Numbered from the stretch's first letter, positions 47,150-57,273 are shown. The stretch: 64,000 bases of DNA from Comamonas suwonensis (GCF_012844455.2 NZ_JABBCQ020000020.1:18339-82338); one strand, 5' to 3'. Translations and numbers: made by a program. The notes: generated from the letters alone by a model not told the origin.

Positions 47150-48268
47150 ATGACTGCTCAAGACATCCAATCCAAGGCCCTTCAACGCATTCGCGCCGAT
47201 GTGCGCGCCATGCAGGGCTACCACATTCAGCCCGCGCAAGGCCTGCTGAAGATGGACACGATGGAGAACCCCTACCGTCTGCCGCTTCCGCTGCAGAAGA
47301 AGCTGGGCGAGCATCTGGGCGCACTCGAAATCAACCGCTACCCCGGCGAGCGCCAGGAAGTGCTGAAAAAAATGCTGGCCGATTACGCCGGCGCGCCTGC
47401 AGGGACCTCGGTGCTGCTGGGCAACGGCTCAGACGAAATCATTACCTTGCTGGCGTTGGCCACGGCCCAGCCTTGCAGCGATGCGAGAGCCAAGATGCTG
47501 GCACCCATGCCCGGCTTTGTGATGTATCCGCTGTCTGCCAAGCTGCAGGGCCTTGATTTTGTCGGCGTGCAGCTGACCGAAGACTTCGACCTTGATGTGC
47601 CCGCCATGCAGGCCGCCATTGCCGAGCACCAGCCCGCTATCACCTACATTGCCTACCCCAACAACCCCACGGCCACGCTGTGGGCCGAGGACAAGGTGCA
47701 GGCCGTGATTGATGCCGTCGCGCAGATTGGCGGTTTGGTCATCATGGATGAGGCCTACCAGCCCTTCGCCAGCCGCAGCTGGGTCACCCGCATGCAGGCC
47801 GACCCCGCACGCAACGCCCATGTGCTGCTGATGCGCACGCTGAGCAAGTTTGGTCTGGCCGGTGCGCGCCTGGGTTATCTGATTGGTCCATCCGCCATCG
47901 TCAACGAGCTGGACAAGGTGCGCCCTCCCTACAACATCAGCGTGCTGAACTGCGAAACGGCGATTTTTGCGCTGGAGCATGAATCGCTGTACGCCGAACA
48001 GGCCGCCGCCATTCGTGCCGAGCGCCAGCCGCTGATTGATGCACTGGTCGCTATCAAGGGGGTAGAAAAAGTCTGGCCGTCTGAAGCCAATATGGTGCTG
48101 CTGCGCGTGGCTGATGCCGGTAAAGCGCAAACCGAGATGAAACAACGCGGCGTGCTGGTCAAAAACGTATCGGCCATGCACCCTCTTCTGAATAACTGCC
48201 TGCGCCTGACCGTAGGCACCCGCGAAGAAAACGCCCAGATGTTGGCGGCATTGAAGGAATCCCTGTGA
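47150..48268 (+). CDS. hisC: Histidinol-phosphate aminotransferase
   Basis: HisC is a PLP enzyme (fold type I, aspartate aminotransferase-like) that makes histidinol phosphate. The protein has 372 residues. Recognisable are [37 protein letters not shown] (the Asp that pairs with PLP) and [19 protein letters not shown] with the PLP lysine in LSKFG. The start ATG at 47150 has GAAAGAG upstream. It restarts the histidine genes after the inserted block and overlaps hisB by four bases. Its promoter must lie in, or upstream of, the TA genes. Confidence 0.95.
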   Translation: MTAQDIQSKALQRIRADVRAMQGYHIQPAQGLLKMDTMENPYRLPLPLQKKLGEHLGALEINRYPGERQEVLKKMLADYAGAPAGTSVLLGNGSDEIITLLALATAQPCSDARAKMLAPMPGFVMYPLSAKLQGLDFVGVQLTEDFDLDVPAMQAAIAEHQPAITYIAYPNNPTATLWAEDKVQAVIDAVAQIGGLVIMDEAYQPFASRSWVTRMQADPARNAHVLLMRTLSKFGLAGARLGYLIGPSAIVNELDKVRPPYNISVLNCETAIFALEHESLYAEQAAAIRAERQPLIDALVAIKGVEKVWPSEANMVLLRVADAGKAQTEMKQRGVLVKNVSAMHPLLNNCLRLTVGTREENAQMLAALKESL

Positions 48269-48888
48269 GCAATATCGTTCCCTCCACCGCAGCGCCGCTG
48301 CCCCGCACGGCAGAAGTCACCCGCAACACGGCGGAAACTCGCGTGGCGGTGCGCGTCAACCTCGACGGCACAGGCAAGGCTAGCCTGAACTCGGGCATCG
48401 GCTTTCTCGACCACATGCTGGATCAGATTGCTCGCCACGGCCTGATCGATATGGACATCGAATGCGCGGGCGACCTGCACATCGACGGCCACCACACGGT
48501 GGAAGACATCGGCATCACGCTGGGCCAGGCTTTTGCCAAGGCCATTGGCGACAAAAAAGGCATTCGCCGCTACGGCCACGCCTATGTACCTCTGGACGAG
48601 GCGCTCTCGCGCGTGGTGATCGACTTCTCGGGTCGCCCCAGTCTGCACATGGATGTGAAGTTCACCTCCGGCAGCATTGGCCAGCTCGACACACAGCTGG
48701 TGTATGAGTTTTTCCAGGGCTTTGTGAACCACGCTGGCGTTACGCTGCACATCGATAATTTGAAGGGCTTCAACGCCCATCACCAGTGCGAGACCATCTT
48801 CAAGGCTTTCGCCCGCGCCGTGCGCTTTGCGCTGGAGCATGATGAGCGCATGGCGGGCGTGATTCCATCGACCAAGGGTGCTCTGTAA
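48265..48888 (+). CDS. hisB: Imidazoleglycerol-phosphate dehydratase
   Basis: HisB dehydrates imidazoleglycerol phosphate, using manganese. This is the monofunctional form with 207 residues; the phosphatase half of E. coli HisB is absent. Metal-binding histidines lie in [47 protein letters not shown] and [14 protein letters not shown]. The start is GTG at 48265 overlapping the hisC stop (GTGA). An 81-bp spacer with a hairpin repeat separates it from hisH. Confidence 0.96.
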   Translation: MSNIVPSTAAPLPRTAEVTRNTAETRVAVRVNLDGTGKASLNSGIGFLDHMLDQIARHGLIDMDIECAGDLHIDGHHTVEDIGITLGQAFAKAIGDKKGIRRYGHAYVPLDEALSRVVIDFSGRPSLHMDVKFTSGSIGQLDTQLVYEFFQGFVNHAGVTLHIDNLKGFNAHHQCETIFKAFARAVRFALEHDERMAGVIPSTKGAL

Positions 48889-48892
48889 ACAA

Positions 48893-48946
48893 GAGCGGCT
48901 AGCGCCTGTTCAATATGGATTTAAGTATCAAACCATGTTGAACGCT
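48893..48946. repeat. Hairpin repeat between hisB and hisH
   Basis: GCGGCTAGCGCCTGTTCAATATGG pairs in part with CCATGTTGAAC and GCT downstream. The stem is GTTCAATATGG (48908-48918) with CCATGTTGAAC (48933-48943), with one mismatch. GGCTAGCGCC at its head places it in the same dispersed family as the copy upstream of murA. There is no T run, so read-through into hisH is likely. Confidence 0.5.
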
Positions 48947-48969
48947 AATATTCACAAGCGGTAAATGCT

Positions 48970-49638
48970 ATGAATTTGAAGAACAACACCGTGGCAGTCG
49001 TCGATTACGGCATGGGCAATCTGCGCTCGGTCTCGCAGGCGGTGCGCACGGCCGCTGCCGATACCGGCTGGGATGTGGTCGTCACAGCCGACCCTGATGT
49101 GGTCTACGCCGCTAACCGCGTGGTGCTGCCCGGTCAGGGTGCCATGCCCGACTGCATGCGTGAGCTGCGCGAGTCCGGCCTGCAACCTGCCGTGCTGGAT
49201 GCAGCAGCCAACAAACCGCTGTTTGGCGTGTGCGTGGGTATGCAGATGCTGCTGGATCACAGCGATGAAGGCAATGTGCCGGGGCTGGGCCTGATCCCCG
49301 GCAATGTGCGCAAGTTCGACCTGGCAGGACGTATGCAGGCCGATGGCAGCCGCTTCAAGGTGCCGCAGATGGGCTGGAACCAGGTGTCGCAAAAGCTGCA
49401 GGGCGGCCAGCCCCATGTGCTGTGGGCAGGCATTCCTGATGGCAGCTTCTACTACTTTGTGCACAGCTTTTATGCGCAGGTGCAACAAGGCGCGCATTGC
49501 GCCGCCGAGACAGATTACGGCGGCCTCTTTGCATGTGCCGTTGCACGCGATAATATTTTCGCAACCCAGTTCCATCCCGAGAAAAGCTCGGATCAGGGGC
49601 TGGCGTTGTTCCGCAACTTCCTGGGCTGGAAGCCCTGA
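48970..49638 (+). CDS. hisH: Imidazole glycerol phosphate synthase, glutamine amidotransferase subunit HisH
   Basis: HisH releases ammonia from glutamine and channels it to HisF. The protein has 222 residues. The triad is clear: the nucleophile in [10 protein letters not shown], and His-Glu in [22 protein letters not shown] at the N-terminus is typical. HisF, its obligate partner, is not in this window and must lie elsewhere, most likely beyond the pel cluster. The ribosome site is weak. Confidence 0.95.
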   Translation: MNLKNNTVAVVDYGMGNLRSVSQAVRTAAADTGWDVVVTADPDVVYAANRVVLPGQGAMPDCMRELRESGLQPAVLDAAANKPLFGVCVGMQMLLDHSDEGNVPGLGLIPGNVRKFDLAGRMQADGSRFKVPQMGWNQVSQKLQGGQPHVLWAGIPDGSFYYFVHSFYAQVQQGAHCAAETDYGGLFACAVARDNIFATQFHPEKSSDQGLALFRNFLGWKP

Positions 49639-49697
49639 AGTTTTTTCTTTATGCACTGGCCAACTCAGACGGCCATCTTTGCTAGCAGACCACCATC

Positions 49698-50441
49698 ATG
49701 TTGCTCATCCCCGCTATCGACCTCAAGGACGGCCACTGCGTTCGCCTCATTCAGGGTGATATGGACCAGTCCACTACCTTCGGCGAAGACCCCGCTGCCA
49801 TGGCCACCAAGTGGCTTGAAGCCGGTGCACGTCGTTTGCACCTAGTGGACTTGAATGGCGCTTTTGCGGGCCAGCCCAAGAATCTGGGTGCCATCAAGAG
49901 CATTCTCAAGGCGGTGAACGGGGAGATCCCCGTGCAACTGGGCGGCGGCATTCGTGATCTGGACACGATTGAGCGCTACATCGATCTGGGCATCGAATAC
50001 CTCATCATCGGCACGGCTGCCGTGAAGAACCCCGGCTTTCTGCAAGACGCCTGCAGCGCATTCCCCGGCCACATCATCGTGGGTCTGGATGCCAAGGATG
50101 GCAAGGTCGCCATCGACGGCTGGAGCAAGCTCACGGGCCAGGATGTGATTGAAACCGCCAAGCGCTTTGAAGGCTGGGGTGTGGAATCCATCATCTACAC
50201 CGACATCGGCCGCGACGGCATGCTGACCGGCATCAACGTGGACGCTACCGTCAAGCTGGCCCAGTCGCTGAAGATTCCCGTCATCGCCTCGGGCGGTCTG
50301 GCGGGCATGGCCGACATCGAAGCCTTGTGCGCGGTAGAGAGCGAAGGCGTCGAAGGCGTGATCTGCGGTCGCGCCATCTATACCGGCGATCTGGACTTCG
50401 CTGCAGGTCAAGAGCGTGCTGACGAGCTGGCGGGTGACTGA
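49698..50441 (+). CDS. hisA: Phosphoribosylformimino-5-aminoimidazole carboxamide ribotide isomerase
   Basis: HisA opens the ribose ring of ProFAR to give PRFAR, with a TIM-barrel fold. The protein has 247 residues. Catalytic residues sit in [14 protein letters not shown] (Asp8-type base) and [15 protein letters not shown]. Phosphate-binding loops are LGGGIRDL and [11 protein letters not shown]. The ATG starts 59 bp after hisH. The mutarotase gene begins immediately after its stop. Confidence 0.96.
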   Translation: MLLIPAIDLKDGHCVRLIQGDMDQSTTFGEDPAAMATKWLEAGARRLHLVDLNGAFAGQPKNLGAIKSILKAVNGEIPVQLGGGIRDLDTIERYIDLGIEYLIIGTAAVKNPGFLQDACSAFPGHIIVGLDAKDGKVAIDGWSKLTGQDVIETAKRFEGWGVESIIYTDIGRDGMLTGINVDATVKLAQSLKIPVIASGGLAGMADIEALCAVESEGVEGVICGRAIYTGDLDFAAGQERADELAGD

Positions 50442-50442
50442 T

Positions 50443-51300
50443 GTGACTTTTCAGGCCCAAGCCGTTGACTGGCAAGGGCTGCCTGCTATCGCTTTAAAGC
50501 TGACTCAAGGCGATTCTGCCCTGGTCAGCTTGCAAGGTGCACAGGTGCTGTCATGGGTGAGCCGTGGCGAGGAGCGCTTGTTCCTCAGCCCCAAGGCGGT
50601 GCATGACGGGCAGACCGCCATTCGCGGCGGCATTCCCGTCTGCTTTCCCCAGTTCAACCAGCGTGGCCCCTTGGTCAAGCATGGCTTTGGGCGGGTCTCC
50701 CACTGGTCGGCCGATGCTGCCTTGCCCTGGAGCGAGGACGGCGTTCAGCTCACCTTGCGGCTGAAGGACAGCGAAGAGTCACGAGCCGTCTGGCCGCATG
50801 CCTTTGAAGCGCTGCTGACGGTGCAGCTCAAGCCCGGCTCGCTAAGCGTGCAGCTGGCTGTGCATAACCGTGGTCAGCAAGATTTGCCTTTTACCGCAGC
50901 TCTGCACAGCTACCTGCGTGTGCCGCAGGTTGCGCAAGCCAGTTTGCACGGCCTGCAAGGCCTGACCTACTGGGATGCCGCAGCGGCAGTGCCTGATACC
51001 CACATCACGCAGCAAGGCGAAGTGCGCTTTGGCGCTGAGACCGATCGCGTCTATCCCCGTGCGGCTGATGCTTTGCAGCTGCAGGCCGCAGGCCAGCCAT
51101 GGCTGGAGATTGCGCAAGATGAGCTTTGGCGTGAAACCGTGGTCTGGAACCCTGGCCCCGTGCTCTGCGCCACGCTTAAAGACATGGAAGCAGATAGCTG
51201 GCAGCACATGCTGTGTGTAGAAGCCGCGGCCATTGATGCCGTCGTGGTTGTGGCGCCCGGCCAGCGCTGGCAGGCTGCACAAACGCTGAAGAGCTACTGA
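50443..51300 (+). CDS. D-hexose-6-phosphate mutarotase (YeaD-like)
   Basis: This aldose-1-epimerase family protein interconverts anomers of hexose-6-phosphates. It has 285 residues from the GTG at 50443; a GTG at 50434 overlapping hisA is the alternative, and the frame is open back to 50416. IRGGIPVCFPQFNQRG and LVKHGFGRVSHW (catalytic His), FTAALHSYLRV (second His), and the C-terminal MLCVEAAAI (catalytic Glu) are family signatures. It is probably read from the hisA transcript, though it has no role in histidine synthesis. It ends at a bidirectional terminator against pelG. Confidence 0.88.
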   Translation: MTFQAQAVDWQGLPAIALKLTQGDSALVSLQGAQVLSWVSRGEERLFLSPKAVHDGQTAIRGGIPVCFPQFNQRGPLVKHGFGRVSHWSADAALPWSEDGVQLTLRLKDSEESRAVWPHAFEALLTVQLKPGSLSVQLAVHNRGQQDLPFTAALHSYLRVPQVAQASLHGLQGLTYWDAAAAVPDTHITQQGEVRFGAETDRVYPRAADALQLQAAGQPWLEIAQDELWRETVVWNPGPVLCATLKDMEADSWQHMLCVEAAAIDAVVVVAPGQRWQAAQTLKSY

Positions 51301-51316
51301 TACCTCTTTGAAATTA

Positions 51317-51362
51317 AAAAGCCCTTGGTCTGTGCAATATGCACCGGGCCAAGGGCTTTTTT
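51317..51362 (+). terminator. Bidirectional terminator between the mutarotase gene and pelG
   Basis: AAAAGCCCTTGG (51317-51328) pairs with CCAAGGGCTTTT (51349-51360), and the loop has an inner GTGC/GCAC stem. A and T runs on both sides allow it to end both convergent operons. Confidence 0.9.
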
Positions 51363-51371
51363 ATGCCACCT

Positions 51372-52745
51372 TTATTGCAGCATGAAGGTTCTGTATTCCA
51401 GTCGGTCCATGGAGCGTGTGAGGCATACCAGACCCACACACAGCGTCACCAGCATGGCGAGCGTGAAGCCATAGCCGTAGAAGGCAGCGCCAAGTGCCAG
51501 AGAAACAGCGGTGAACGCGATATTGAGTACCAGCATTAAGGTGCAGAGCATCAAAATGATGCGGCGTTCATTGAGGTAGAAGAAGATATTCAGCACGGCC
51601 ATGACGCCGACCTGCAGCCCAGTACCGACCACCTGAACATGCAATAGTGGCAGGTAAAGCTGAGAAATTCCCAGCAGCTCAAGCACGGACGGCCCAGCGA
51701 CAAAAGTCACCAGAACGGCAATGGTCTGAATCTTGGCAATTTCACTCAGGCCCGTCTGAATGGAGTAAACCATTTCATTGCGCATGGACTCGATGAACTC
51801 AAGAGAGCCGCCTTCGCGTACGGCGTTGAAAAACTTATCGTAGTACTCCACAAAATCCGTCTCAATGCGCACCAGAAATACGGCCATACCCGGGATGATG
51901 GAGAGGTAGGAGAGGAAGACCGGAATGTCGTAAATCAACGAGGCGCGCAGGCCGCCAATGATGGGCTGGGATGTCGGTAAAAAATACCAGAACATGATCT
52001 TGTCCATCCAGATCGCCATGTTGTAGAGCAGACCAATGGCAAGCAGCGAGGGAAAGATCATCGAGCGCTTGCTGAAATCGAATGAGATCCAGCGCTCTGG
52101 CAGAGGGAAGCTTTTCAGAATAAGCGACCACATGCCGGCCACCAGCAAGGCATGACCGCAGATAAAGCTCAGCAGAAGACCTTCCAGACCCCAGTGACGC
52201 AGCGGCAGGGACAGCGCCACGATCAGCGCATAGCAGAAGCTGAACAGCGCCGTGATGGCCTGATATTGCTTGAGGCCCGAGAGCAGCACGGCCATGGTCC
52301 AGACCATGCACATCAAGGTAAAGCCTGCCAGCATCAGGATGCGGTACAGAGAGCTTTCTTCAGGCAGCAAGGTGAACAGCGTAATGCCGCCGAGCATGGC
52401 CGCAAGCGCCACAATCACCAGCAGCAGTCCGTGCAGGTTGGGCAGAACGGCACTGTCTTGTTTGAGAAAGAGTCGGTCCGAGATAAAGCGTGTAAACGCC
52501 AGCTGAGCCGGGCCCGTCAGAATCAGACTGAAAGCCACCAGATAGGTGACTGAGGTCTGAAACTGAGTGACAAGCAGCGGTGGTGCAATCACGCCGACGC
52601 TGAAGACACCGACCAGCAAGATGCCGATGATGGAAAAAACCCAGGGGCCAGAGCCAATCACGCCGGCGTATGCATAGGCCTGCAGCACGCTGGTCAGCGT
52701 GTTTTTGCGCAGCATGTGGCGCAGTTCAAATCCAATACCAGCCAT
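51372..52745 (-). CDS. pelG: Pel exopolysaccharide flippase-like protein PelG
   Basis: PelG is the multi-helix inner-membrane protein (Wzx/MOP-like) of the Pel synthase complex, acting with PelF, PelD and PelE to make and export Pel. The protein has 457 residues and about 12 membrane helices. The N-terminus MAGIGFELRHMLRKNTLTSV followed by GSGPWVFSIIGILL is characteristic. The ATG overlaps the pelF stop by one base, and a strong AAGGAGG lies inside the end of pelF. It is the last gene of the operon. Confidence 0.95.
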   Translation of the reverse strand: MAGIGFELRHMLRKNTLTSVLQAYAYAGVIGSGPWVFSIIGILLVGVFSVGVIAPPLLVTQFQTSVTYLVAFSLILTGPAQLAFTRFISDRLFLKQDSAVLPNLHGLLLVIVALAAMLGGITLFTLLPEESSLYRILMLAGFTLMCMVWTMAVLLSGLKQYQAITALFSFCYALIVALSLPLRHWGLEGLLLSFICGHALLVAGMWSLILKSFPLPERWISFDFSKRSMIFPSLLAIGLLYNMAIWMDKIMFWYFLPTSQPIIGGLRASLIYDIPVFLSYLSIIPGMAVFLVRIETDFVEYYDKFFNAVREGGSLEFIESMRNEMVYSIQTGLSEIAKIQTIAVLVTFVAGPSVLELLGISQLYLPLLHVQVVGTGLQVGVMAVLNIFFYLNERRIILMLCTLMLVLNIAFTAVSLALGAAFYGYGFTLAMLVTLCVGLVCLTRSMDRLEYRTFMLQ

Positions 52746-54295
52746 TAGCGGGCCTCCTTGGAGGAGTCAAGTGCGTTGTCGTAAATCTGGCGATAACGCT
52801 CAAAGAGCAAGTCGTCGGTGTAATAGCGCTCTACGCGCGCAATGCCTGCAGCGCTGGCTTCCTGCCATTTCTGAGGGGCTGTCAGCAGCTCCAGCGATGC
52901 ATCGGCCAGTGCTTCAGGGTTGGCAATGCCAACAATGCGGCCGCAGCTGCCCAAAGCCTGGTCGGCTTCGTCAAGGCCGTTGATCAGCTGACTGCAGGAG
53001 CCCACATCGGTGCTGACCACGGGGACGCCAGAGGCCTGAGCCTCAAGGATGACAAGAGGAAGTGCCTCACTGACGGAAGACAGAACGACAAGGCCCACGA
53101 GAGGCATCAGATCTTCAATGCGCTGCATGCCCAGAAACTTGACGTGATTTTGCAAACTGAGGCTGGCAACCAGGTTTTTGCATTCCTGCACATAGCTGGG
53201 ATCTTCATCGGTCGGGCCTGCAATCCAGGCCTGAGCCTGAGGCAGCTTGTTCACGATGCGGCGCATGGAGCGGATAAAGGTCTTGATGTCCTTGATGGGA
53301 ACGACCCGGCCGATCAGGCACAGCACAGGCGGTATTGCCTCGGTTCGCATGCTGCGCAAGGGCACAAAGCGTTCAAGGCGTATGCCGTTGGGTACGTTGC
53401 GTGTGCGCTCGGCTTCGGCTCCATCACTGATCTGGCGCAGGCGGTTGGTTTCGTAGAGTGCAATGATGGGGTTGGCTGCGTTGTAGCAAAAGCGGCCCAT
53501 CCATTCAAAGAACTGAATCCACATCTGGCGGAAGAAAGAGACTTCCATGGGGTCGCGCTGAAAGAGGTTTCGGTTGTCCCGAATCCAGGAGCTTTTCAGT
53601 AAGTCGATCTGTCGCTCTTTGGTGTAGATGCCGTGCTCGGAAAGAATCAGAGGCAGCTGGCGCTGGTGGTGCAGAAGCCCCCCCAGAAAGCCAGCGTAGC
53701 CGGTGGACACGGTATGCAGAATACGCACGGGAATCAGGTTTTCGGCAATTTCCGAAAGCAGCCACAGGGGCTTGAACATGATGCGCACAGTCCAGAAAAA
53801 GTCGACAAAGGACGGATCAGTGCAGTGGCGCCGGTAGCTGTCCCGGATCAGGTTCCAGGCTTCTTCGCTGTGCAGAAAATCGTCCAGAGGAATGCCGCCA
53901 TTGGAGCGGATTGCTTGCGTGATAGCCAGAATTTCAGCCAGGATTGTTTGCCTGGCTTCTGGCGATTCATCATAGGTCTCAAGAGATCTCAGAAATTTTT
54001 TGATTTTTTCGAAATCTTGCGGATTACCTTTGACAGGCATCGGCTCTTCCGGGCTGCTCAGATCGTCGTAGAGAAAGTGTTCCTGGAAATGCACGACATT
54101 GGCAGGCATCGTGTAGCGAAATTCTGCATAGTCTTCACGCTTGCTGCCCAGGAAAACGATGGCGAACTTGTATTGCGGGTAAGCATGCAAAATTTGCTGC
54201 ACCCAACTGGAGACGCCGCCGCTGACATATGGGTACGTGCCTTCCAGCAGCAGCGCAATATCGGCTTGCTGGGCTTTTGGGATAGGGGTGGTCAT
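52745..54295 (-). CDS. pelF: Pel glycosyltransferase PelF (GT4)
   Basis: PelF is the cytosolic GT4 glycosyltransferase that builds the Pel chain, known in Pseudomonas to use UDP-sugars. I start at ATG 54295 (516 residues, MTTPIPKAQQADIALLLEGTYPYVSGGVSSW), overlapping the pelE stop by four bases with GGAG upstream; the frame from 54307 adds four unsupported residues. The GYAGFLGGLLHHQRQLPLILSEHGIY segment, LIGRVVPIKDIKTFIRSM, and VLSSVSEALPLVILEAQASGVPVVSTDVG (donor-binding EX7E) are present. The acceptor and product chemistry in this organism are inferred from the family. Confidence 0.95.
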   Translation of the reverse strand: MTTPIPKAQQADIALLLEGTYPYVSGGVSSWVQQILHAYPQYKFAIVFLGSKREDYAEFRYTMPANVVHFQEHFLYDDLSSPEEPMPVKGNPQDFEKIKKFLRSLETYDESPEARQTILAEILAITQAIRSNGGIPLDDFLHSEEAWNLIRDSYRRHCTDPSFVDFFWTVRIMFKPLWLLSEIAENLIPVRILHTVSTGYAGFLGGLLHHQRQLPLILSEHGIYTKERQIDLLKSSWIRDNRNLFQRDPMEVSFFRQMWIQFFEWMGRFCYNAANPIIALYETNRLRQISDGAEAERTRNVPNGIRLERFVPLRSMRTEAIPPVLCLIGRVVPIKDIKTFIRSMRRIVNKLPQAQAWIAGPTDEDPSYVQECKNLVASLSLQNHVKFLGMQRIEDLMPLVGLVVLSSVSEALPLVILEAQASGVPVVSTDVGSCSQLINGLDEADQALGSCGRIVGIANPEALADASLELLTAPQKWQEASAAGIARVERYYTDDLLFERYRQIYDNALDSSKEAR

Positions 54296-55314
54296 GCAGC
54301 ACTCCAATACTTCATGCAGGGTCGCAGGCTGGGCGGGGCTTGAGCGGAGTCAAGCATTTGCATGAGTCGCTGAGTTTTTGAGTAGTCGTGCTGCAGAAAA
54401 TAAATCTCAGCCAGATAGGGAATGACGCGAGCTGCAGGCTGCCCTTGCTCAAGCGCTGCTTCGTAGGCTTCTTGTGCCTGTTGGTAGTCTTTGCGCAGCT
54501 GCATCAACCGGCCTTTGCGCAAGGTGAGCAAGGCGTTGTCGGGCTGCTCTTGCAGAACGGCAAGGCAGTAATGCAGAGACTGGGCAATTGCGTGCTCACG
54601 GACATCGCTTTGAGCGATGCCTTGGTAAATCATTTCCCAGTAAAGATCTGAAAGAGCCCAGGCAGCCTGAATGCCTTGAGGGCCGGGTGGAGAGCTGCCT
54701 TCGTTTTTATGTGCGTGCTCCAGAGATTGCTGCGCATCGTGAATCGCCTGGCTGATCTGTTGCTCTTTGTTGTCCAGCATGCTGTATGCGAGCAGGCGCA
54801 AGTCATCGTTGGAGTCGCTGAGCGCGGTTCGCAGCATAGGTGACGCGAGCCGGCCGGAGACATTGCTCAACGCCACCATGGCGCGCATGCGCGAAGGTGT
54901 TGGAACACTTTGATTGGACAAAAACGTTTTCAGACCTAGCGGTCTGCGGCTGTTGCTGCTGGATTGGTACTGATCAAACTCCGGCAAAGTCACCGAAGGG
55001 AATCGAGTGAATGCATCCTGATTACGGTAGCGATAAAGGGCGAACGTTGCGACAAGGCAGCCTACCGCTCCTGCAATGGGGATGGTGAATGACACCAGGG
55101 CAACAAGGCCCAGCAAGCCCAATCGGTGTTCGCGCAGTCGATGTGATGGGAGGAACAAGGGGCGCAGGCTGAGTGCCAGCAGAATGCTGGCTACTGCGTG
55201 CACGATGAAGTAGGTCATCAGTGCACTGTCTGCATGCTCATTGAGTAGATGCAGGCTGCCCCATGCAAGGATCTCAATCAGTACGGCCGAGATGAAAAAC
55301 TGGATGTTAGGCAT
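54292..55314 (-). CDS. pelE: Pel biosynthesis TPR membrane protein PelE
   Basis: PelE is an inner-membrane protein with a cytoplasmic tetratricopeptide domain; it links PelD to PelG/PelF in the synthase complex. I use the ATG at 55314 (340 residues, MPNIQFFISAVLIEILAWGS), which overlaps the pelD end by eight bases; the 55344 start would overlap it much more. Membrane helices lie near residues 5-22, 30-50 and 60-90. TPR-like repeats occur toward the C-terminus (LRKGRLMQLRKDYQQAQEAY, IYFLQHDYSKTQRLMQ). Confidence 0.9.
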   Translation of the reverse strand: MPNIQFFISAVLIEILAWGSLHLLNEHADSALMTYFIVHAVASILLALSLRPLFLPSHRLREHRLGLLGLVALVSFTIPIAGAVGCLVATFALYRYRNQDAFTRFPSVTLPEFDQYQSSSNSRRPLGLKTFLSNQSVPTPSRMRAMVALSNVSGRLASPMLRTALSDSNDDLRLLAYSMLDNKEQQISQAIHDAQQSLEHAHKNEGSSPPGPQGIQAAWALSDLYWEMIYQGIAQSDVREHAIAQSLHYCLAVLQEQPDNALLTLRKGRLMQLRKDYQQAQEAYEAALEQGQPAARVIPYLAEIYFLQHDYSKTQRLMQMLDSAQAPPSLRPCMKYWSAA

Positions 55315-56677
55315 GGGCGATTCTGACAATCTCATCAAGCACACTCATGGCCCCATTTTTCTGAATCGAGAGAGTGTGGGGAACAATCCCGGCCTCTTCG
55401 ATAGAGTGAAGACCTCGCTGCTCGAGTCGGGCTGAGAGGCGGTTCAGAAAGCCTTCGCTGGAAGCGGAGGAGCCGAGAGGCATGAGGATGGCCAGCACGG
55501 ATTTTTCGCTGCCCTCAAAGAGCCAGGATTGATCCAGCATGCGTTCCATGCGCATGATGAACTGAGGCATGTCCGACGCGATGGCTTTGGGCGAGAGCTG
55601 TAGTGCCAGGACGATGCTGGGCAGCTGGCTCGACTTGAGCACATGCTCCATGCGCTGCAGCTCGAAGGCAAACTGGGGCGGGCATTCTGGGTGCGCCTGC
55701 AGCAAGGGCTGAGCCAGATTGTTGGCCGCAATGCTGTCGGTGTAGTCGCCCAGCAAAAGGTTGATGGTTTGCAAAGTCTCTTCTTGCAGTGCAAAGAAGG
55801 GCATCTCTTCCACGATCAGCATGCCATACATCTCATCCGAGAGATCAAGCATGGGCGCTGCAACGACATAGCTGGTGTTCTGACCATCTTTCAAGCTGCG
55901 AGAGATGTGGCACAGCGATCGTGTGGCGAGCGCTTGCTGAACCAGTGCATCATCCAGATTGATGGAGCGGGCACCGCCAATTTGAGCGATGGATTGATCG
56001 CTCAGGTTACCGTTGTGAAACGGCACAATGCTCGCCACATTGATCTGGCAAAACTGGGAGAGCAGGTTCAGCAGTGTCTGCGCATCACTGGTCGTGCCTT
56101 TGAGGTCGCGTAGCTGGTGCAGTGCATCGCGCATGGAGACAGGCTGACCAATCAATTGCTGCTCCAGTTGGTCATGCGACAGGCGCAGCAGATAGTGCTG
56201 GCGAACGAGCTGCTCCATGCGTTGATCCTGATAATGGCGGGCCGTGCGCGCTCTGCGTAGGTGGGTGCGCCAGACGCTGGATACCTCGCCGACGATCATG
56301 ACCATGATCAGACCGCCGAGAAAATACTGCTGCGGGAATTGACTGAAATCCTGCCGATTAAAACCAGTCCATCCCAGCAGGAGAACGCCTGCCGAGAAAA
56401 GGCCTGCAATGGGGCCGTAGCGCAAAGCAATCATCATGGGCGCAAACCAGGCCCATGGAAAATCCGCATTAATCCACAAAGGATCCGGACGATTCACGAG
56501 ATAGCCCAAGAGCAGGGCGAATGCGGGAACCAGGACAGTTTCGGCAACGATGACCCAGGGCTTCTCGCTGGCTACCGTGAGCTTGCCAAGTGGAGAGCCT
56601 TTGAATTCATCGGAGGATCGGTTTCTTTGTACTGAGCCGGCAGCCTTGGGGGCTACAGGTATTTCTTGAGAATGCAT
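55307..56677 (-). CDS. pelD: c-di-GMP receptor PelD
   Basis: PelD is the inner-membrane c-di-GMP sensor that switches on Pel production. The protein has 456 residues. Four membrane helices lie within residues 40-135, then a coiled segment, a GAF domain (about 180-320) and a degenerate GGDEF domain (about 335-455) that cannot make c-di-GMP. An RxxD site is present as Arg379-Met-Leu-Asp382 in MRMERMLDQSW, the expected place for the inhibitory-site motif that binds the ligand. This suggests c-di-GMP control is kept. AGGA lies 11 bases before the ATG. It follows pelC by 27 bp. Confidence 0.94.
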   Translation of the reverse strand: MHSQEIPVAPKAAGSVQRNRSSDEFKGSPLGKLTVASEKPWVIVAETVLVPAFALLLGYLVNRPDPLWINADFPWAWFAPMMIALRYGPIAGLFSAGVLLLGWTGFNRQDFSQFPQQYFLGGLIMVMIVGEVSSVWRTHLRRARTARHYQDQRMEQLVRQHYLLRLSHDQLEQQLIGQPVSMRDALHQLRDLKGTTSDAQTLLNLLSQFCQINVASIVPFHNGNLSDQSIAQIGGARSINLDDALVQQALATRSLCHISRSLKDGQNTSYVVAAPMLDLSDEMYGMLIVEEMPFFALQEETLQTINLLLGDYTDSIAANNLAQPLLQAHPECPPQFAFELQRMEHVLKSSQLPSIVLALQLSPKAIASDMPQFIMRMERMLDQSWLFEGSEKSVLAILMPLGSSASSEGFLNRLSARLEQRGLHSIEEAGIVPHTLSIQKNGAMSVLDEIVRIAHA

Positions 56678-56704
56678 AGTCTGCTGTCCTGATTCAACCG
56701 ATTC

Positions 56705-57256
56705 TTAGCGTGCTTTGGCGATGCCGGTGTCGAGCAGATTTCGGATCAGCTTCTGGCCAACAGCTGCCAGCGATTCACGGCTCCAGCCGCTCTTGGCGCC
56801 AGTGCCGCTCCACACGGTTTTGCCTTCGCTGACATCCACGATTTCCAGCGCAACGCCAACAGCAGGTTCACCGTCCACGCCCACCTTGTAGCGCCACTCT
56901 TCGACAGAGCCCAGCAGTGCGTAGCGCACGCCTTCTTCGCGAGCCCAGCTCAAGGCATCTTCACGGCGCTTGCCGTTTTGGCCATCAAACAAGGCGTCCT
57001 GCTGGGCGTCGCCCGTATAGCGCTTGACGGAGTTCACACCGCGCGTTTGTAAGATAGCGGTGGCAATGCTCTCTGCACGGCTGCCAGCCATGGGTGTTTC
57101 AGTGTGGTTCTCGAAGGGGAGCACTGCCCACGATGCATCTTTGGCCAGTTCAGGCGAAGGAGCGCGGTCAACGGTGGAGCAGGCAGCTAGCAGGCTCAGC
57201 AGACCTGCGCCGGCGATCAGGCGAATGCGCGATGTGAAAGTGTTTTGGATGTTCAT
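56705..57256 (-). CDS. pelC: Outer-membrane lipoprotein PelC
   Basis: PelC is a lipoprotein that, in Pseudomonas, forms a ring on the inner face of the outer membrane and funnels Pel toward PelB. The product has 183 residues with a lipobox LAAC (Cys26). The mature domain has WAVLPFENHTETPMAGSRAE and YALLGSVEEWRYKVGVDGEP, matching the family. AAGGA precedes the ATG. It lies between pelB (17 bp) and pelD (27 bp). Confidence 0.93.
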   Translation of the reverse strand: MNIQNTFTSRIRLIAGAGLLSLLAACSTVDRAPSPELAKDASWAVLPFENHTETPMAGSRAESIATAILQTRGVNSVKRYTGDAQQDALFDGQNGKRREDALSWAREEGVRYALLGSVEEWRYKVGVDGEPAVGVALEIVDVSEGKTVWSGTGAKSGWSRESLAAVGQKLIRNLLDTGIAKAR

Positions 57257-57273
57257 AGCGGTTCCTTGAAGGC

